Of a stretch of 26,845 nucleotides of DNA, positions 26,101-26,845 are shown piece by piece. The notes under the pieces are model-generated. The model had not been told where the DNA came from, ran no database searches, and saw only the letters and a list, made by a program, of their open reading frames with translations. Origin of the DNA: DATJHM01 sp035493895 (GTDB lineage: Bacteria; Chloroflexota; Ktedonobacteria; Ktedonobacterales; Ktedonobacteraceae); assembly GCA_035493895.1 (NCBI GenBank), contig DATJHM010000032.1, positions 1 through 26,845 on the forward strand. The letters run 5' to 3'. Both the position numbers and the translations under genes were made by a program. Numbering within the stretch: position 1 is the stretch's first letter; every line of letters starts with the position of its first letter.

Positions 26101-26845
26101 GTTGAGCGTCGTCACCTCCTCCTGGGCCAATAAGGCGAACAGATAGCCATGATCTGCATGTCCTCCAGGTCGTGCCAGCGTCAGTCGCGCTCCGACCAGC
26201 AACGGCCAGAAGAGCTCCCAGACCGAGGGATCAAAGCTCAATGAGGTCTTTTGCAACACACAATCACGAGCGGCCAATGGGTAGGTCGCCTGCATCCACT
26301 GCAAGCTATTACAGATGCCCTGCTGGGTAATCATGGTACCTTTGGGCCGTCCCGTGGAACCAGAGGTGTAAATCACATAGGCCACCTGCTCTGGATACAA
26401 TGCGATGGCAGGCGCGCCCTCAGGCTCGGCACGCAACGTTTCCCAGAGCTGATCGAGACTCAGCAAGGGCACGTTCGTCGCAGGCAATCGGGCTTGTAAA
26501 GAGTGCTGTGTGAGCAGCAATACCGGCCCGGCATCCTCCACCATATAGGCCAGCCGCTCGCTGGGATAGTCAGGATCAAGCGGCAGATAGGCTCCCCCTG
26601 CTTTGAGGATCCCCAGCAGCGCCACCACCAGTTCCAGCGAGCGCTCCAACGCCACCCCCACAAACTGATCGGGACCCACCCCCAGCCGCTGCAAATAATG
26701 GGCAAGCTGATTGGCCCGTCGATCGAGGGCGCGATACGTGATCTGTTGCTGCTCGCAGATCACCGCCACCGCATCGGGCGTACGCTCCACCTGTTGCACG
26801 AAGCGTTGCGCCAGGCAAAGCGGCTGCGGAAGCGCAACCGGGGCC
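23131..26845 (-). CDS. Terminating NRPS with truncated A fused to A(beta-Ala)-PCP-TE, 5' part outside window
   Basis: The frame is open to the right edge (1237 residues here), so the 5' start is missing; the GTG at 26799 is internal. Numbered from the edge, a first A domain has TSGSTG at 160-165 and YGPTEAT, partial pocket code DPWNMGLIE (substrate not assigned). It stops after a YMLD motif near 338. The next residues, KATDKPFLSTYSLSQLFEQQVERTPD, are a normal C-to-A linker and open a second, full A domain (TSGSTG at 501-506). That domain reads VDWVVSLADK, with Val replacing the Asp that binds an alpha-amino group, almost identical to the published beta-alanine code. A PCP (GGHSL, Ser898) and thioesterase (GYSLGG, Ser1030; PGDHYSM) follow. 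Motifs A8-A10, PCP and C of the first module are absent. The TE ends synthesis by hydrolysis or cyclisation. Confidence 0.93.
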   Translation of the reverse strand, partial: APVALPQPLCLAQRFVQQVERTPDAVAVICEQQQITYRALDRRANQLAHYLQRLGVGPDQFVGVALERSLELVVALLGILKAGGAYLPLDPDYPSERLAYMVEDAGPVLLLTQHSLQARLPATNVPLLSLDQLWETLRAEPEGAPAIALYPEQVAYVIYTSGSTGRPKGTMITQQGICNSLQWMQATYPLAARDCVLQKTSLSFDPSVWELFWPLLVGARLTLARPGGHADHGYLFALLAQEEVTTLNFAPAELRLFVEEPGWEQAVSVRRVMCGGEALSSELLQRFSVQKYAQLTNLYGPTEATIEASFWICEAQNGGEGIVPIECPIANGQSYMLDVKATDKPFLSTYSLSQLFEQQVERTPDVVALICEQQQMTYRVLDRHANQLAHALRRLGVGPDQFVGVALERSLELVVVLLGILKAGGAYLPLDPNHPSERLAYMLEDARPALLLTQRSLQAQLPLTNTPRFYLDQLWETLRAEPESTPAILLQPEHLAYVIYTSGSTGRPKGVMGTHRASLNRFHWMWQRYPFGPAEVCCQKTNLSFVDAVWEIFGPLLQGVPLVIMADEVVKDPVHLRQLLERQAVTRIVLVPSLLRVLLEDEQALQRQLHRLTYWVSSGEPLALEVAQRFRRCLPEARLINLYGSSEVTADVTYYEVTDLDMLFSVPIGRPIANTQLYVLDAHHELVPVGVTGELYIGGVGLARGYHRRPELTAERFMPHPWSQVPGQRLYRTGDLVRYRADGVLEFQGRIDTQVKLRGFRIELGEVEAVLRTHPAVRDAVVVLREETKERSYLVAYVIALAEGEAVTVAQLQAHMRRFVPDHMVPAFMILLEAFPLTPHGKVDRRALPLPDRQHNDLESYCAPQTPVQETLALLWADLFQLPRVGIKDNFFALGGHSLLAIQLLNRIQRQVGRTLSLASLLQAATIEQQAALLQQEAVLSPFSWSSLVVLRQTGGKRPFFCVHPVTGTVYCYLNLVQHLQADRPFYGFQSPGLYANQHPHVTVEEMATAYLYELQAVQPEGPYLLGGYSLGGLVAFEMAVQLQARGYEVALLVLLDTVILQEDEKHRASPVDGDVSDVETQMASLLAIAQYLESLKVYRDIPVTVSYEQLSHVSPEEQVSMAFEHLKEAHQLPQEMDFADFRQLVQMTAANGKSGRQYRPEGPYKGHLVSLNTEQTAQVASSLWPALTAGSVEVVTVPGDHYSMLTEPHIQVLAAQLQRALDEADRIAEENRQRKI
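25318..25776 (-). repeat. Downstream copy of the internal A-domain repeat
   Basis: This is the N-terminal core of the complete beta-alanine-type A domain and the partner of 26341-26799. Similarity falls sharply after TSGSTGRPKG, where the pocket-forming region differs. This is the usual pattern when A domains swap or are converted in part. Confidence 0.85.
26341..26799 (-). repeat. Upstream copy of an internal A-domain repeat, 1023-bp period
   Basis: The first part of the truncated A domain (from QQVERTPD to the TSGSTGRPKG motif) is nearly the same as 25318-25776. The two copies are exactly 1023 bp (341 codons) apart. Stretches such as GVGPDQFVGVALERSLELVV are identical in protein, and DNA stretches of over 30 bp (for example near 26423-26459) are identical. 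Confidence 0.85.

Noticed and set aside
26797..26799. GTG at 26799 as the NRPS start
   Set aside because: The frame continues to the window edge with normal A-domain N-terminal sequence (PLCLAQRF), so it is internal.

Overview
The window looks like part of a nonribosomal peptide (lipopeptide-type) biosynthesis and export locus from a soil bacterium. A Ktedonobacteria-like Chloroflexota is my best guess. The clues are a decayed helical/TPR remnant of the kind abundant in NB-ARC/TPR proteins of that group, a Gram-positive-style lipoprotein signal on a secreted acylase, large two-repeat FtsX permeases, and six-TM NarL-type kinases. The taxonomic call is inference. No rRNA, tRNA, CRISPR array or transposase was seen.

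Left block, all on the minus strand: a type I ABC exporter (10999-12915), a SyrP-like non-haem iron dioxygenase (9576-10658), a type II thioesterase overlapping it by 4 nt (8818-9579), a secreted penicillin-acylase-family lipoprotein (6478-8640), and a giant NRPS (1-6442) that runs off the left edge. The NRPS begins with a fatty-acyl-AMP ligase: FAAL-ACP-C-A(Gly code)-PCP-C. Together these suggest that a peptide is started on a fatty acid, tailored by hydroxylation while carrier-bound, exported, and possibly deacylated outside the membrane by the acylase. Pyoverdine maturation (PvdL, PvdE, PvdQ) is the closest known logic.

Middle block: a small single-pass membrane protein (13472-14035), a large FtsX/MacB-type permease (14171-17398) and its ATPase (17438-18196) lie on the minus strand. 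They are divergent from a plus-strand operon of sensor kinase (18520-19791), response regulator (19788-20447, ATGA overlap) and a threonine-synthase-like PLP enzyme (20464-21711). The shared 323-bp region holds a promoter candidate and short direct repeats. A 199-bp nested palindrome (13246-13444) with 20-bp perfect terminal inverted repeats, MITE-like, lies between this block and the exporter. A 34-nt dyad (13006-13039) lies upstream of the exporter.

Right block: a plus-strand TPR-protein pseudogene (about 21855-22397) is followed by minus-strand genes. These are two small unrecognised proteins (22407-22742, 22792-23043) behind a terminating NRPS (23131-26845, 5' end outside the window). That NRPS is unusual. 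An adenylation domain cut off after motif A5-A7 is fused directly to a second complete adenylation domain with a beta-alanine-type pocket code, then PCP and thioesterase. The loading and terminating NRPS genes are both partly outside the window, so the full product cannot be deduced here.
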